Shown here one piece after another: positions 52,081 through 60,446 of a DNA stretch of 64,000 bases; the stretch's first letter is position 1; every line of letters begins with the position of its first letter. The notes beneath the pieces were generated by a model that was not told where the DNA came from, did not search any database, and saw only the letters and a list, made by a program, of their open reading frames with translations. The position numbers were made by a program, and so were the translations under genes. Source of the DNA: Streptomyces tendae (GTDB lineage Bacteria > Actinomycetota > Actinomycetes > Streptomycetales > Streptomycetaceae); the NCBI RefSeq assembly GCF_014650435.1, contig NZ_BMUY01000015.1:1-64000 (forward strand), in the 5' to 3' direction.

Positions 52081-53616
52081 TCAGTGCGACCCGAAGCGCC
52101 GCGCCAAGGCCCGCAGCGGTGCGGACCGGCCCCGGTCGGGCACCGTCCACAGCGTCTCGCCCCGCACGCCCCACCGTTCCAGCAGGGCGCCCGCGGCGAG
52201 GAACCCGGAGGTCGCGGCCCGTTCCATCAGCGCCACGGGCAGATCCGTACGGACCAGGTCCCCGGCGACGACGACGGCCGGGTCCGGGGTGCGGACCGTG
52301 GGGCGGTCGCGGTAGCCGCCGACGGTGAACAGCGGGCAGTCCGCCCGCCACTCGTGCCGGGCCGCGACCACCCGGGCCCGACGGGTCTCCGGATACACGC
52401 GGTGCAACTGGTCGACGAGGTGCTTCTCCTCGACCTCCCGCACGGCCCCCGACGGCACGGCGTACGCGTGGAGTTCGACGACGCAGCCGCCGGTGCGCGC
52501 CGCCCAGCGGGCCGCCTCGCCCTCCCAGTGGGACAGCACGCTCACGTTGTCCAGCGAGCCGTACCCGCTCGTGCCGAGGAAACCCGGCCGGCCGGGGGCG
52601 ACCGGGCGGTCCAGCCACAGCCGGGAGACCAGGAACGGCGGCGCGTTCCGCAGCCGTGCCACCCGTGCCCGCCAGTCGGAGTCGCCCAGGTGTGGCGACC
52701 GGCGCACGACGCCCTGCAGCCCGCCGACGTCCATGGCGAGCACCACGGCGTCGTACGGCCGGGCCCCGGCGGCGTCGACCACCAGGTGACCTCCGGACGG
52801 ACCGGGCCGGACGGCCTCGACGCACGTGCTCGTGCGCACCTCGACCCCGTGCCGCGCCAGATGTCCGGCCAGCGGGTCCCACAGCGCCCGCGGAAAGGGC
52901 TCGCGCGGCACGTCGAACAGCAGCCCCTCGCTGGAGCCGAGGAAGTAGATGTGGAACATCAGCGCCATCTCCGCGGCGGACAGCTCGCGCGGGTCGGCGA
53001 AGAAGCTCCGGGAGAACACCTCGAAGGCCAGGTGGCGCGCGGCCGCGGGGAAGCGCAGGGAGTCGAGGAACTCGTGGGCGCTGACGTCGTCCAGGCGCTC
53101 GTGGACGCGGCGGGTGCGGACGTCCAGGAGCGGAAGGGCGGCCGAGGGCCGCAGGGCCGTCAGGTCGCGCGGCCCGAAGCTGGGGCTCAGGGCGACGAAG
53201 GCCAGGGCACTGAACGGGGGCGTGCGCGGAATGCGGCGGAAGCTGTCGCGCAGTCCGCTGCTGTGCCGCAGCGGGTAGTCCGGCAGGCCGGTCAGCATGC
53301 CGAGGCCGGGATCGCAGCGGCGCAACAGGGCCCGCAGGTTGTAGTACTGACGGAAGAAGGCGTGGAAGCCCCGGCTCATCGTGGCCGGCGTGCCGTCCGG
53401 CAGGGCGATCGTCCGGCCCCCGACCCGGCCGCCGAGCACGGGCTCGCGCTCGTGCAGGACGACCCGCACCCCGCGTTCCGCCAGCGCGGTCGCCGCCGCG
53501 AGACCCGCGATGCCGCCGCCGATCACCGCCACCGACGGCGGATCGCCCGCGATGCGCTCCCGACCCGCGGCCGGGCGCAGCACCCTCGCCCGCCGATCCC
53601 TCCCCGGCAGCCGCAT
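52081..53616 (-). CDS. crtU: Carotenoid desaturase/methyltransferase CrtU
   Basis: CrtU converts beta-carotene ends to aromatic rings (isorenieratene synthesis) in Streptomyces and Brevibacterium. 511 residues, FAD-binding: VAVIGGGIAGLAAATALAE at 29-47, TMSRGFHAFFRQYYNLRALL, SRSFFADPRELSAAEMALMF, and a C-terminal VAGDLVRTDLPVALMERAAT segment. The Arg/Gly-rich start after ATG 53616 follows GGAGGGG. It faces crtY head to tail on the minus strand; crtT is missing between them. Membrane association is likely but no helix is needed. Confidence 0.87.
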   Translation of the reverse strand: MRLPGRDRRARVLRPAAGRERIAGDPPSVAVIGGGIAGLAAATALAERGVRVVLHEREPVLGGRVGGRTIALPDGTPATMSRGFHAFFRQYYNLRALLRRCDPGLGMLTGLPDYPLRHSSGLRDSFRRIPRTPPFSALAFVALSPSFGPRDLTALRPSAALPLLDVRTRRVHERLDDVSAHEFLDSLRFPAAARHLAFEVFSRSFFADPRELSAAEMALMFHIYFLGSSEGLLFDVPREPFPRALWDPLAGHLARHGVEVRTSTCVEAVRPGPSGGHLVVDAAGARPYDAVVLAMDVGGLQGVVRRSPHLGDSDWRARVARLRNAPPFLVSRLWLDRPVAPGRPGFLGTSGYGSLDNVSVLSHWEGEAARWAARTGGCVVELHAYAVPSGAVREVEEKHLVDQLHRVYPETRRARVVAARHEWRADCPLFTVGGYRDRPTVRTPDPAVVVAGDLVRTDLPVALMERAATSGFLAAGALLERWGVRGETLWTVPDRGRSAPLRALARRFGSH

Positions 53617-53892
53617 CCCGCGCCCCTCCCCGCCCCCACCGCGCCGGATCACCGCGCACCGCCGGTGTGCGCGAGGCCACGCCACGGGGCCCCGACCGGC
53701 TGCGGGCCGCGACGCCCGCTGCCGTGCTCCCCGAGGCCCGTTCGCCGGACCCACTGGAGAAGGCGGGCGCAAGGGCCCGGTACGGGCACGGCCGACCGGC
53801 GGTGGCGGCCCTTTCCGGGGGCGCGAGCGGGGGCGGTGGTCGATGGGACGGCGGGCGGCAAGGGCATCGGGGGCTCCCGGAGAGGTCGGCGC
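53617..53892. other. Gap between crtU and crtY
   Basis: 276 bp on the minus strand with one short open frame (about 72 codons from near 53865) that shows no convincing homology. In S. coelicolor-type clusters a crtT methyltransferase lies here; none is visible, so this may be the remains of a deletion. Confidence 0.4.
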
Positions 53893-55095
53893 TCAGCGCG
53901 GGTGGAGGTGGCGGCGTCGCAGCCACGGCAGTTCGGCGGCCGTGCGCAGCATCGGGAGGACGGGGACGCGCAGGCCGACCGCGAGGTCCTCGTACAGCCG
54001 CGACCGGCCGTCGAGGAAGCGCAGCAGCCGATCGGCGGGTACCCGGTCGAACAGCCGGAAGAAGAGGTCGGGTCCGTCGACCCGGCCGGTGTCCAGCGCG
54101 CGCAGCAGCACCGCGTCCATGAGCCGGGCCCGAGCCGGATGCGGGGGAGGGGGCACCGGACGGCGACCCGCGCGCACCGCACGGGCCACGGCCTCGGACT
54201 GCCGTTGCACGGCGGCGAAGGTGTAGCCGGTGGACGCCCGGGTCGCGCCGCCCGCGGCACCGATCCGGAAGATCCGGTCGCAGCCGCCGGCCCGCCGGTC
54301 GAACACGGCGTCGGTCATCGGGATGACCCCCTGCTCGGTGGACAGCACCTCCATGGCACCGGTGCGCAGGACGCGGCGCGTGTAGTCCTCCAACGCGTGG
54401 TCGTACGCCTCGGTCGTCAGGGGCGCCGGACCGAACTCGGTGTACTCCACCAGCGCGGTGTGCCGTCCGGTCGGCAGCACGTAGCCGAAGGACAGGCCCC
54501 GCGCCGGTTGCGCGGTGCGGAAGTCCATCAGGTCGACGGCCTCCGGGTCGAAGACCGGCCGCTCGGTGCGGACGAACCAGCCGCGGAAGTGCTGGAGCAG
54601 ACGGGTGCGGGCGGCCGGCAGCCGCTGAGGCGGGCGGGAGTCGAAGACCCAGCGGGCGCGCAGGTCGACCGCGGCCCCCGCGGCGTCCGCGGCCGCCACC
54701 CGCACGCCGGCGTCCGGCAGCGCGGTCACGGCCCCGACGGTCGCCTCGACGCGCCGCAGCCCCGGACGGTCCTTCAGGTCCCGCTCCACCAGCGCCTCGA
54801 AGTCGTCCGAGCGGATCATCTTGTAGCGGGTGGGCGCGAGGTGCCGCCGGACGACCCTGCCGTCCCGGCCGCGTACCCGCAGCCACTCCCAGGACGCCGT
54901 CGCCGCACGGTCGAAGCGGCCGGGCCCGGTCTCCCAGAAGCACCAGGTGCGACGCGGCGGCCGCAGCGGTCCCGGCGGCGGATCGACCAGCACGACGGAG
55001 GACACCGCACCGGGTGACGGCCGCGCCGGGAGCCGGTGCGCCAAGGAGAGGCCGGCCGCCCCCGCACCGACGACCACGATGTCCGCGTCCAGCAC
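53893..55095 (-). CDS. crtY: Lycopene beta-cyclase CrtY
   Basis: A 400-residue CrtY that cyclises lycopene ends to beta-rings. VVVGAGAAGLSLAHRL near residue 8 binds FAD/NAD(P), RTWCFWETGP and RYKMIRSDDFEALV follow, and SFGYVLPTGRHTALVEYTEF and STGYTFAAVQRQ are family segments. GTG at 55095 has AAGGAGG about 6 nt upstream, which decides the start. It is the first gene of the crtY-crtU minus-strand unit and is divergent from crtI. A run of GGTT every 10 bp lies in the intergenic region. Confidence 0.9.
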   Translation of the reverse strand: MLDADIVVVGAGAAGLSLAHRLPARPSPGAVSSVVLVDPPPGPLRPPRRTWCFWETGPGRFDRAATASWEWLRVRGRDGRVVRRHLAPTRYKMIRSDDFEALVERDLKDRPGLRRVEATVGAVTALPDAGVRVAAADAAGAAVDLRARWVFDSRPPQRLPAARTRLLQHFRGWFVRTERPVFDPEAVDLMDFRTAQPARGLSFGYVLPTGRHTALVEYTEFGPAPLTTEAYDHALEDYTRRVLRTGAMEVLSTEQGVIPMTDAVFDRRAGGCDRIFRIGAAGGATRASTGYTFAAVQRQSEAVARAVRAGRRPVPPPPHPARARLMDAVLLRALDTGRVDGPDLFFRLFDRVPADRLLRFLDGRSRLYEDLAVGLRVPVLPMLRTAAELPWLRRRHLHPR

Positions 55096-55120
55096 GCCCG
55101 CCTCCTTCCCGTCGGTCCGC

Positions 55121-55165
55121 TCCTCCGGTTCGATCCGGTTGCACAGGGTTCGCCCTGGTTCGCTG
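55121..55165. promoter_or_regulatory. Four GGTT(CG) motifs at exact 10-bp spacing
   Basis: GGTT occurs at 55127, 55137, 55147 and 55157, with GGTTTG just after. The spacing is one helical turn, so all copies lie on the same DNA face. A small inverted repeat GCGGA-GTAT-TCCGC lies at 55191-55204. The region separates crtY and crtI and is a plausible light- or stress-controlled operator region. Confidence 0.5.
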
Positions 55166-55371
55166 GTTTGCTCTGACTCGCTCCGGTCCGGCGGAGTATT
55201 CCGCCCGGCGCCGTCCGCGGACGCACGGCGCGCTGGACGGCGCGGCACGGGTACCCGCCCAGGGACGCGATACCGCCGGGCGGGTGACTGCCCGGCGGGA
55301 ACCGGCCCCGGTGGCGTCGCGCCGGAAGCGAAGGGGGAAGGCATGACGCCGACCGGACGAGAGGACCCGCG

Positions 55372-55443
55372 ATGCGCCCCACCACGGCCGACCACGGCAA
55401 CCACCGGCCGGACGAACCGCCCGTGGACGGGGGCGCGCGATGA
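55372..55443 (+). other. 23-codon ORF coupled to crtI by ATGA
   Basis: ATG at 55372, preceded by GAGAGGA, opens a frame of 23 codons (MRPTTADHGNHRPDEPPVDG, then GAR) whose TGA overlaps the crtI ATG at 55440-55443, the same 4-nt overlap used by crtI/crtB and crtB/Rieske. A second start with strong RBS (GGGGGAAGG) is at 55343 in another frame and continues under crtI for 83 codons. Either may be a leader, or the scar of a deleted crtE. Confidence 0.4.
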
Positions 55444-56957
55444 CGCGAACGGTGCCCGGCCGCACCGACCACGTCGTGGTCGTCGGGGCCGGGCTCGCCG
55501 GGCTGTCCGCCGCCCTGCACCTGCTGGGCGCGGGCCGGCGGGTCACCGTCGTGGAACGCGAACCGCTGCCCGGCGGCCGGGCCGGGCGGCGTGAACTCGG
55601 CGGCTACCACCTCGACACCGGTCCGACCGTCCTGACCATGCCGGACCTGGCCGACGAGGCCTTCGCGGCCGTCGGCGAGCGGCTGCGCGACCGCGTCGAA
55701 CTCCTGCGGCTGCACCCCGCCTACCGCGCCTGCTTCGCCGACGGCACCGCCCTGGACGTCCACACGGACGCCGACGCGATGGAGGCGGAGGTGGAACGGT
55801 TCGCCGGGGCCCGGGAGGCGGCCGGGTACCGGCGGCTGCGCGACTGGCTCGGCCGGCTGTACGGCGTGCAGATGCGCCGGTTCATCGACGCCAACTTCGA
55901 CTCTCCGCTCGGCCTGCTCACCCCCGACCTGGCCCGGCTCGCCGCCCTCGGCGGCTTCGGCCGCCTGGACACCCGTATCGGACGGTTCCTGACGGACGAA
56001 CGGCTCAAGCGGGTCTTCTCCTTCCAGGCCCTGTACGCCGGCGTCGCACCGGCCCGCGCGCTGGCCGCCTATGCCGTCATCGCCTACATGGACACCGTCG
56101 CCGGCGTGTACTTCCCGCGCGGCGGCATGCACGCCCTGCCCCGCGCCATGGCCGGTGCCGCCGTCGACGCCGGGGCTGACCTGCGCCTCGGACGGGACGT
56201 CACCCGTCTGGAGCGCTCCGGCACCCGCGTCACCGCGGTCGTCACCGACCACGAGCGCATCCCGTGCGACGCCGTCGTCCTCACCCCCGAACTGCCCGTC
56301 GCCCACCGGCTGCTGGGCCGCCGCCCGCGCCGCCCCCTCGCCCTGCGGCACGCGCCCTCCGCCGTCGTCCTGCACGCCGGCACCACCCGTACCTGGCCGC
56401 ACCTCGCCCACCACACGCTCTCCTTCGGCGCGGCGTGGCGCCGGACCTTCGACGAACTCACCAGGACCGGCACCCTCATGACCGACCCGTCCCTGCTGAT
56501 CACCCGGCCCACCGCCCACGACCCCGCCCTCGCGCCCGAGGGCCGCCACCTGCACTACGTCCTCGCGCCCTGCCCCAACACCGACATCGGCCCCGGCGCC
56601 CATGCCTGGAGCGACCTCGCGCCGCGCTACCGCGACCGGCTGCTCGCCACCCTGGAACGCCGGGGGCTGACCGGCATCGCCGCCGCGGTCGAGCAGGAGT
56701 GCCTGGTGACACCGGCCGACTGGACGGCACAGGGGCACGCCGCCGGCACCCCGTTCTCGGTGGCCCACACCTTCGCCCAGACCGGGCCCTTCCGCCCCCG
56801 CAACCTGGTGCGCGGCACCGACAACGCCGTCCTCGCGGGCTGCGGCACCACCCCCGGCGTCGGCGTACCGACCGTCCTGGTCTCCGGGAAGCTGGCCGCC
56901 GCCCGCATCACCGGAACGCGGGCCCGCCCCGCGGCGGCCGGGGGCGGGCACCGATGA
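55440..56957 (+). CDS. crtI: Phytoene desaturase CrtI
   Basis: CrtI introduces four double bonds into phytoene to give lycopene, using FAD. 505 residues, normal length. VVVVGAGLAGLSAALHLL at 12-29 binds FAD, TGPTVLTMPDLADEAF, FSFQALYAGVAPARALAAYA, and the C-terminal AGCGTTPGVGVPTVLVSGKLA are conserved. ATG at 55440 is fixed by the overlap with the preceding ORF; ATGA also couples it to crtB. No membrane helix. Together with crtB, crtY and crtU it should produce aromatic carotenoid if GGPP is supplied from another locus. Confidence 0.93.
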   Translation: MTRTVPGRTDHVVVVGAGLAGLSAALHLLGAGRRVTVVEREPLPGGRAGRRELGGYHLDTGPTVLTMPDLADEAFAAVGERLRDRVELLRLHPAYRACFADGTALDVHTDADAMEAEVERFAGAREAAGYRRLRDWLGRLYGVQMRRFIDANFDSPLGLLTPDLARLAALGGFGRLDTRIGRFLTDERLKRVFSFQALYAGVAPARALAAYAVIAYMDTVAGVYFPRGGMHALPRAMAGAAVDAGADLRLGRDVTRLERSGTRVTAVVTDHERIPCDAVVLTPELPVAHRLLGRRPRRPLALRHAPSAVVLHAGTTRTWPHLAHHTLSFGAAWRRTFDELTRTGTLMTDPSLLITRPTAHDPALAPEGRHLHYVLAPCPNTDIGPGAHAWSDLAPRYRDRLLATLERRGLTGIAAAVEQECLVTPADWTAQGHAAGTPFSVAHTFAQTGPFRPRNLVRGTDNAVLAGCGTTPGVGVPTVLVSGKLAAARITGTRARPAAAGGGHR

Positions 56958-57949
56958 CGAGCCGGGAACTCGACGCGGCCGGCATCACCGATCCGCGGCT
57001 GCGCGCCGCCTACACCCGCTGCCGGCTCCTCAACGCCCGCCACGGACGCACCTACTTCCTGGCCACCCGCCTCCTGCCCGCCGACCGCCGACCGGCCGTG
57101 CACGCCCTGTACGGGTTCGCGCGGTGGGTCGACGACATCGTCGACGACACCGGGGCCCAGGCAACGCCGGCCGAGCGGGCCGCCGCACTCACCCGCCTCG
57201 ACCGACTGCTGCGGCGGGCGCTCACCGGCGGCGGACCGACCGAGGAGCCCGTGGTGCTCGCCCTGGCCGACACCGCCGACCGGTACGCCATCGAACCGGC
57301 GCACTTCACCGACTTCATGGCCTCGATGCGCGCCGACCTCACGGTCACCGACTACGCCACCTACGCCGACCTGCGCGCCTACATGCACGGCTCGGCCGCC
57401 GTCATCGGCCTCCAGATGCTGCCCGTCCTCGGCACGGTGACCGCCCGCGCCCTGGCCGCCCCGCACGCCGCCGCCCTGGGCGTCGCCTTCCAGCTGACCA
57501 ACTTCCTGCGGGACGTCGGCGAGGACCTGGACCGCGGCCGGATCTACCTCCCGGCCGACCTGCTGGCCGCGCACGGCGTCCACCGGGACCTGCTGCTCTG
57601 GAGCAGGCACACCGGTCGCCGCGACCCGCGCATCCCGGCCGCACTGCGGGCCGCCGAGGACCTCACCCGGGCCGTCTACCGCGAGGCCGAGCCCGGCCTC
57701 GCCATGCTCGACCCCGTCGCACGGCCCTGCATCCGCACCGCGTTTGTGCTCTACCGGAACATCCTCGACGCCATCGCCGAGGGCGGGTACGCGGTCCTGC
57801 ACCGGCGCGCGGTCGTGTCCCGCCGGCGCCGTGCGAGCGTCGCGGCCGACGGACTGGCACGGGTCGTGTCCGCCCGGCTCGGCGCCCGTCGTGCCCGCAC
57901 ACCCGCGCCGGCGCCCTGCGGTGCCCCCGACCCGAAGGAGCCCGGATGA
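56954..57949 (+). CDS. crtB: Phytoene synthase CrtB
   Basis: CrtB condenses two geranylgeranyl diphosphate molecules to phytoene. 331 residues. The two Asp-rich Mg-binding motifs are present: DDIVD at 60-64 (FARWVDDIVDD) and DVGED at 187-191 (NFLRDVGEDLDRGR). RIYLPADLLAAHGV follows. The C-terminus is basic and Pro-rich. Start overlaps the crtI stop (ATGA), and its stop overlaps the Rieske gene start in the same way. Confidence 0.95.
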   Translation: MTSRELDAAGITDPRLRAAYTRCRLLNARHGRTYFLATRLLPADRRPAVHALYGFARWVDDIVDDTGAQATPAERAAALTRLDRLLRRALTGGGPTEEPVVLALADTADRYAIEPAHFTDFMASMRADLTVTDYATYADLRAYMHGSAAVIGLQMLPVLGTVTARALAAPHAAALGVAFQLTNFLRDVGEDLDRGRIYLPADLLAAHGVHRDLLLWSRHTGRRDPRIPAALRAAEDLTRAVYREAEPGLAMLDPVARPCIRTAFVLYRNILDAIAEGGYAVLHRRAVVSRRRRASVAADGLARVVSARLGARRARTPAPAPCGAPDPKEPG

Positions 57950-58968
57950 GCACGCACCCCCGCCCGCGCCGGGGGCGCCTCCCCCTGCGGCTGCGGCGCC
58001 ACGCGGTCCCCTGGCAGCACCAGCGTCCGACCTGGCGCCAGGCGCGCCCCGCCGTCATCGCGGGCGCCCTCGCACGTGCCCTGGCACGCCCCTCGGGCAA
58101 CTGGTACGTCCTCGGTGCGAGCACCGACGTGGGCCCACAACGTCCGCTGTCCGGCACCGTCCGGGGCGTCGAGGTGGTCGTCTGGCGGGACGCGCGGGGA
58201 CGCCTGGTGGGCGGCCCCGGCGCCTGCCCCCACCTCGGCGCCCCGCTGGCCGACAGCCGCCTGCGGTGCGGCACGCTGGTGTGCCACTGGCACGGACTCG
58301 CCCTGGACGGCGGCCCCTTCGCGGGCTGGGAACCCCTGCCGGTGCACGACGACGGCGTCCTGGTGTGGGTACGGCTGGACACCGTGGGGGACGAGCCCCC
58401 GACCGCGGCGCCCTTCGTACCCGCCCGGCCGCCCCGGGAGACGGCCCTGACGTCCGTGTGGCGCGGGGTCGGGGCCTGCGAGACCGAGGACGTCGTCGCC
58501 AACCGGCTCGACCCGTGGCACGGAGCCTGGTTCCACCCGTACTCCTTCGTGGACCTCACCGTCGTCGAGGCCCCCGGCGAGGCCCCGCACGACGAAGGGA
58601 GCGGCGACCGCTTCCTCGTGGACGTCTCCTTCCGGCTGACCGGACGTCTGGTAGTCCCCGTACGGGCCGAGTTCACCGCACCCGAACCCCGCACCGTGCT
58701 CATGCGCATCACCGACGGCGAGGGCACGGGGTCGGTCGTGGAGAGCCATGCCACGCCGCTCGGACCCGACGGGAGCGGCCGGCCGCGCACCGCGGTCGTC
58801 GAGGCGGTGCTCGCCACCTCGGACCGACCCGGCTTCCTGCTGGCCCGCCGGCTGGCACCGGTCCTGCGCCCGCTGATGCGCGCCGCCGCCGGCCGCCTGT
58901 GGCGCGACGACCTCGCCTACGCCGAACGGCGCGGAGACCTGCGCGCCCGCGGCCTCTTCCCCGGCTGA
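57946..58968 (+). CDS. Rieske [2Fe-2S] protein of the carotenoid operon (DUF5914-like)
   Basis: A 340-residue protein with a Rieske domain at about residues 50-130; the cluster ligands are Cys94-x-His96 (GACPHLG) and Cys113-x-x-His116 (LVCHWHG). The C-terminal half (about 150-320) is a helix/beta oxygenase-like region seen in Streptomyces crt operons, which I recall as DUF5914. Translationally coupled to crtB by ATGA. It may oxidise the carotenoid product, for example adding oxygen to the aromatic ring, but no function has been shown here. Confidence 0.85.
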   Translation: MSTHPRPRRGRLPLRLRRHAVPWQHQRPTWRQARPAVIAGALARALARPSGNWYVLGASTDVGPQRPLSGTVRGVEVVVWRDARGRLVGGPGACPHLGAPLADSRLRCGTLVCHWHGLALDGGPFAGWEPLPVHDDGVLVWVRLDTVGDEPPTAAPFVPARPPRETALTSVWRGVGACETEDVVANRLDPWHGAWFHPYSFVDLTVVEAPGEAPHDEGSGDRFLVDVSFRLTGRLVVPVRAEFTAPEPRTVLMRITDGEGTGSVVESHATPLGPDGSGRPRTAVVEAVLATSDRPGFLLARRLAPVLRPLMRAAAGRLWRDDLAYAERRGDLRARGLFPG

Positions 58969-58984
58969 ACGGAGCGGCACCGGC

Positions 58985-59476
58985 ATGCAGACCTTCCTGC
59001 CCCATCCCGGCTTCCGGGACTCGGCCCTCGCCCTGGACCGCCGCCGCCTGGGCAAGCAGCGGGTGGAGGCGCTCCAGGTGCTGCGCGGCCTGACCGTCCC
59101 CGGCTACGGCTGGCGCCGCCATCCGGCGGTGCGGATGTGGGCGGGCTACGAGGAGGCACTGGTCCGCTACGGCCTGGACGTCTGCCGGGTCTGGCGCGAA
59201 CAGGGCCACCAGGACAGTTGCGCGGCCTCACTCGTCGCCGGGCTCGCCGAGGTCCGTCCGGGCGAGCCGGTGCGCGACCAGCCCGAGCTGGCGGCCGCCG
59301 GGGAACTGCCGCCCTGGCTGGGCGACACGGCCTTCCACCGCAGCCACCGCTCGGCGTTGGTGCGCAAGGACCCCGCGGTGTACGCCGACCTGTTCCCCGG
59401 GGTCCCGGACGACCTGCCCTATGTGTGGCCGCGTTCGGACCGGGAGCGCGGGGAGGCGGGCGGTGACGACGCGTAG
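58985..59476 (+). CDS. Pyrimidine-dimer DNA glycosylase-like (Pyr_excise) protein
   Basis: A 163-residue protein of the family containing T4 endonuclease V-like pyrimidine dimer glycosylases (MQTFLPHPGFRDSALALDRR, RLGKQRVEALQVLRGL, WAGYEEALVRYGLDVCRVW). The T4 enzyme uses the N-terminal amine; here a Met1-Gln2-Thr start fits N-terminal processing. It repairs UV damage if active. ATG at 58985 lies 17 bp after the Rieske gene stop, so it may be co-expressed with the photoprotective carotenoid genes. Confidence 0.83.
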   Translation: MQTFLPHPGFRDSALALDRRRLGKQRVEALQVLRGLTVPGYGWRRHPAVRMWAGYEEALVRYGLDVCRVWREQGHQDSCAASLVAGLAEVRPGEPVRDQPELAAAGELPPWLGDTAFHRSHRSALVRKDPAVYADLFPGVPDDLPYVWPRSDRERGEAGGDDA

Positions 59477-59481
59477 CCCGG

Positions 59482-60231
59482 TCAGGTCTGCTGTTCGCCG
59501 GCGAGTTCCTTCATGTCGACCGTCTCGTCGGCCGGCGGCTGCTGCGGGTTCACCGTCTCGCCGTAGTCGCTGAACGTGACACCCCCGGAGTTCCTGCCGC
59601 CCTCGGTGGTGGTCTTGAGGATGTACGGCTCGCCCTCAGTGGCGACGTAGAGGGTGAGCTTCTCGCCGCCGGAGGTCTCCTTGGTCAGCTTCAGGGCCTC
59701 CTCGCCGTTCACCTCCGTCGTGGAGTCTCGCTTCATGCCCTGGCGCTCGGACTCGTCCTCGTCCATGGCGGCGACGAAGCCCTGCTTGTCGCAGACCCCG
59801 GCGGTCGTGGCGTCGTTCGCCGGCATCTTCACCCACTTGTCCCGGAGCTTCGGCGCCATCTTCTCCGCCGCGCCGGGCTGCTGCTTCAGGGCGGTCCGCC
59901 AGTACTGCTCGTCGCCGCGCAGGTAGAGGGTCGCGTCGGTGTGCCGCACGTCCGCCCTGGTCTCGCCGGCGCCGATGCTGCCCTGGCAGTTCTTCTCCTG
60001 GTCGACCGAGACGTCGATGGTGACGGTGCTGCCGTCGTCCAACCGGGTGTCGCCCTTCACGTGCATGGACTTCGCCTGCCGGGTGGCCTCGACGGCCTTC
60101 GCGGCGATGTCGTCGGCGCTCTGCCCCTCGAACGGCTTGCCCTCGTCACCCGAATCACCCCCGCAGCCGGCCAGTAAGGCGACGGAGACGCTCGCGGTCG
60201 CCACGACGGTTGCCACTTTGCCGGTACGCAC
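59482..60231 (-). CDS. Secreted lipoprotein
   Basis: A 249-residue lipoprotein. Lipobox LAGC with lipid-modified Cys23 follows a hydrophobic signal (VATVVATASVSVALLAG). The mature domain (SMHVKGDTRLDDGSTVTIDV, EALKLTKETSGGEKLTLYV) resembles the LppX/LprG-type LolA-fold family that carries lipids. GTG at 60231 has GGAGGG about 7 nt upstream; the longer ATG starts at 60267 or 60258 have no RBS. It converges on the PDG-like gene with only 5 bp between stops. Confidence 0.85.
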   Translation of the reverse strand: MRTGKVATVVATASVSVALLAGCGGDSGDEGKPFEGQSADDIAAKAVEATRQAKSMHVKGDTRLDDGSTVTIDVSVDQEKNCQGSIGAGETRADVRHTDATLYLRGDEQYWRTALKQQPGAAEKMAPKLRDKWVKMPANDATTAGVCDKQGFVAAMDEDESERQGMKRDSTTEVNGEEALKLTKETSGGEKLTLYVATEGEPYILKTTTEGGRNSGGVTFSDYGETVNPQQPPADETVDMKELAGEQQT

Positions 60232-60433
60232 TGCAGTTCCCTCCACATGTCTGAACATTGCCGTCAAGTCCCTTGATCAGCCGATGTGTTGACACCGGGA
60301 CCTTCCGACTACCCCCGATCGTTGTGACATGCACGTGATGGAGAAGTCGTGACGAGCCGGTGAGTGCGCCTGTCCCCGATTGGTCCCCTACAACGCACGC
60401 GCATTGGACCCCGTGGCGGGCCGCCGTGCTCTC

Positions 60434-60439
60434 TAGCGT
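60434..60439 (+). promoter_or_regulatory. Candidate -10 (TAGCGT) for a leaderless EamA transcript
   Basis: TAGCGT ends 7 bp before the ATG at 60447, which has no ribosome binding site. In Streptomyces this spacing usually indicates a leaderless mRNA. No clear -35 at 17-18 bp is seen. Confidence 0.45.
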
Positions 60440-60446
60440 CGTCGCC

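Noticed and set aside
51716..55546. 1276-codon minus-strand frame over crtU and crtY
   Set aside because: It is in a different frame from both genes and gives a low-complexity Arg/Gly/Ala protein.
54830..55594. 254-codon plus-strand frame through the crtY-crtI gap
   Set aside because: Most is antisense to crtY or under crtI in another frame; only the strong RBS at 55343 is kept as a note.
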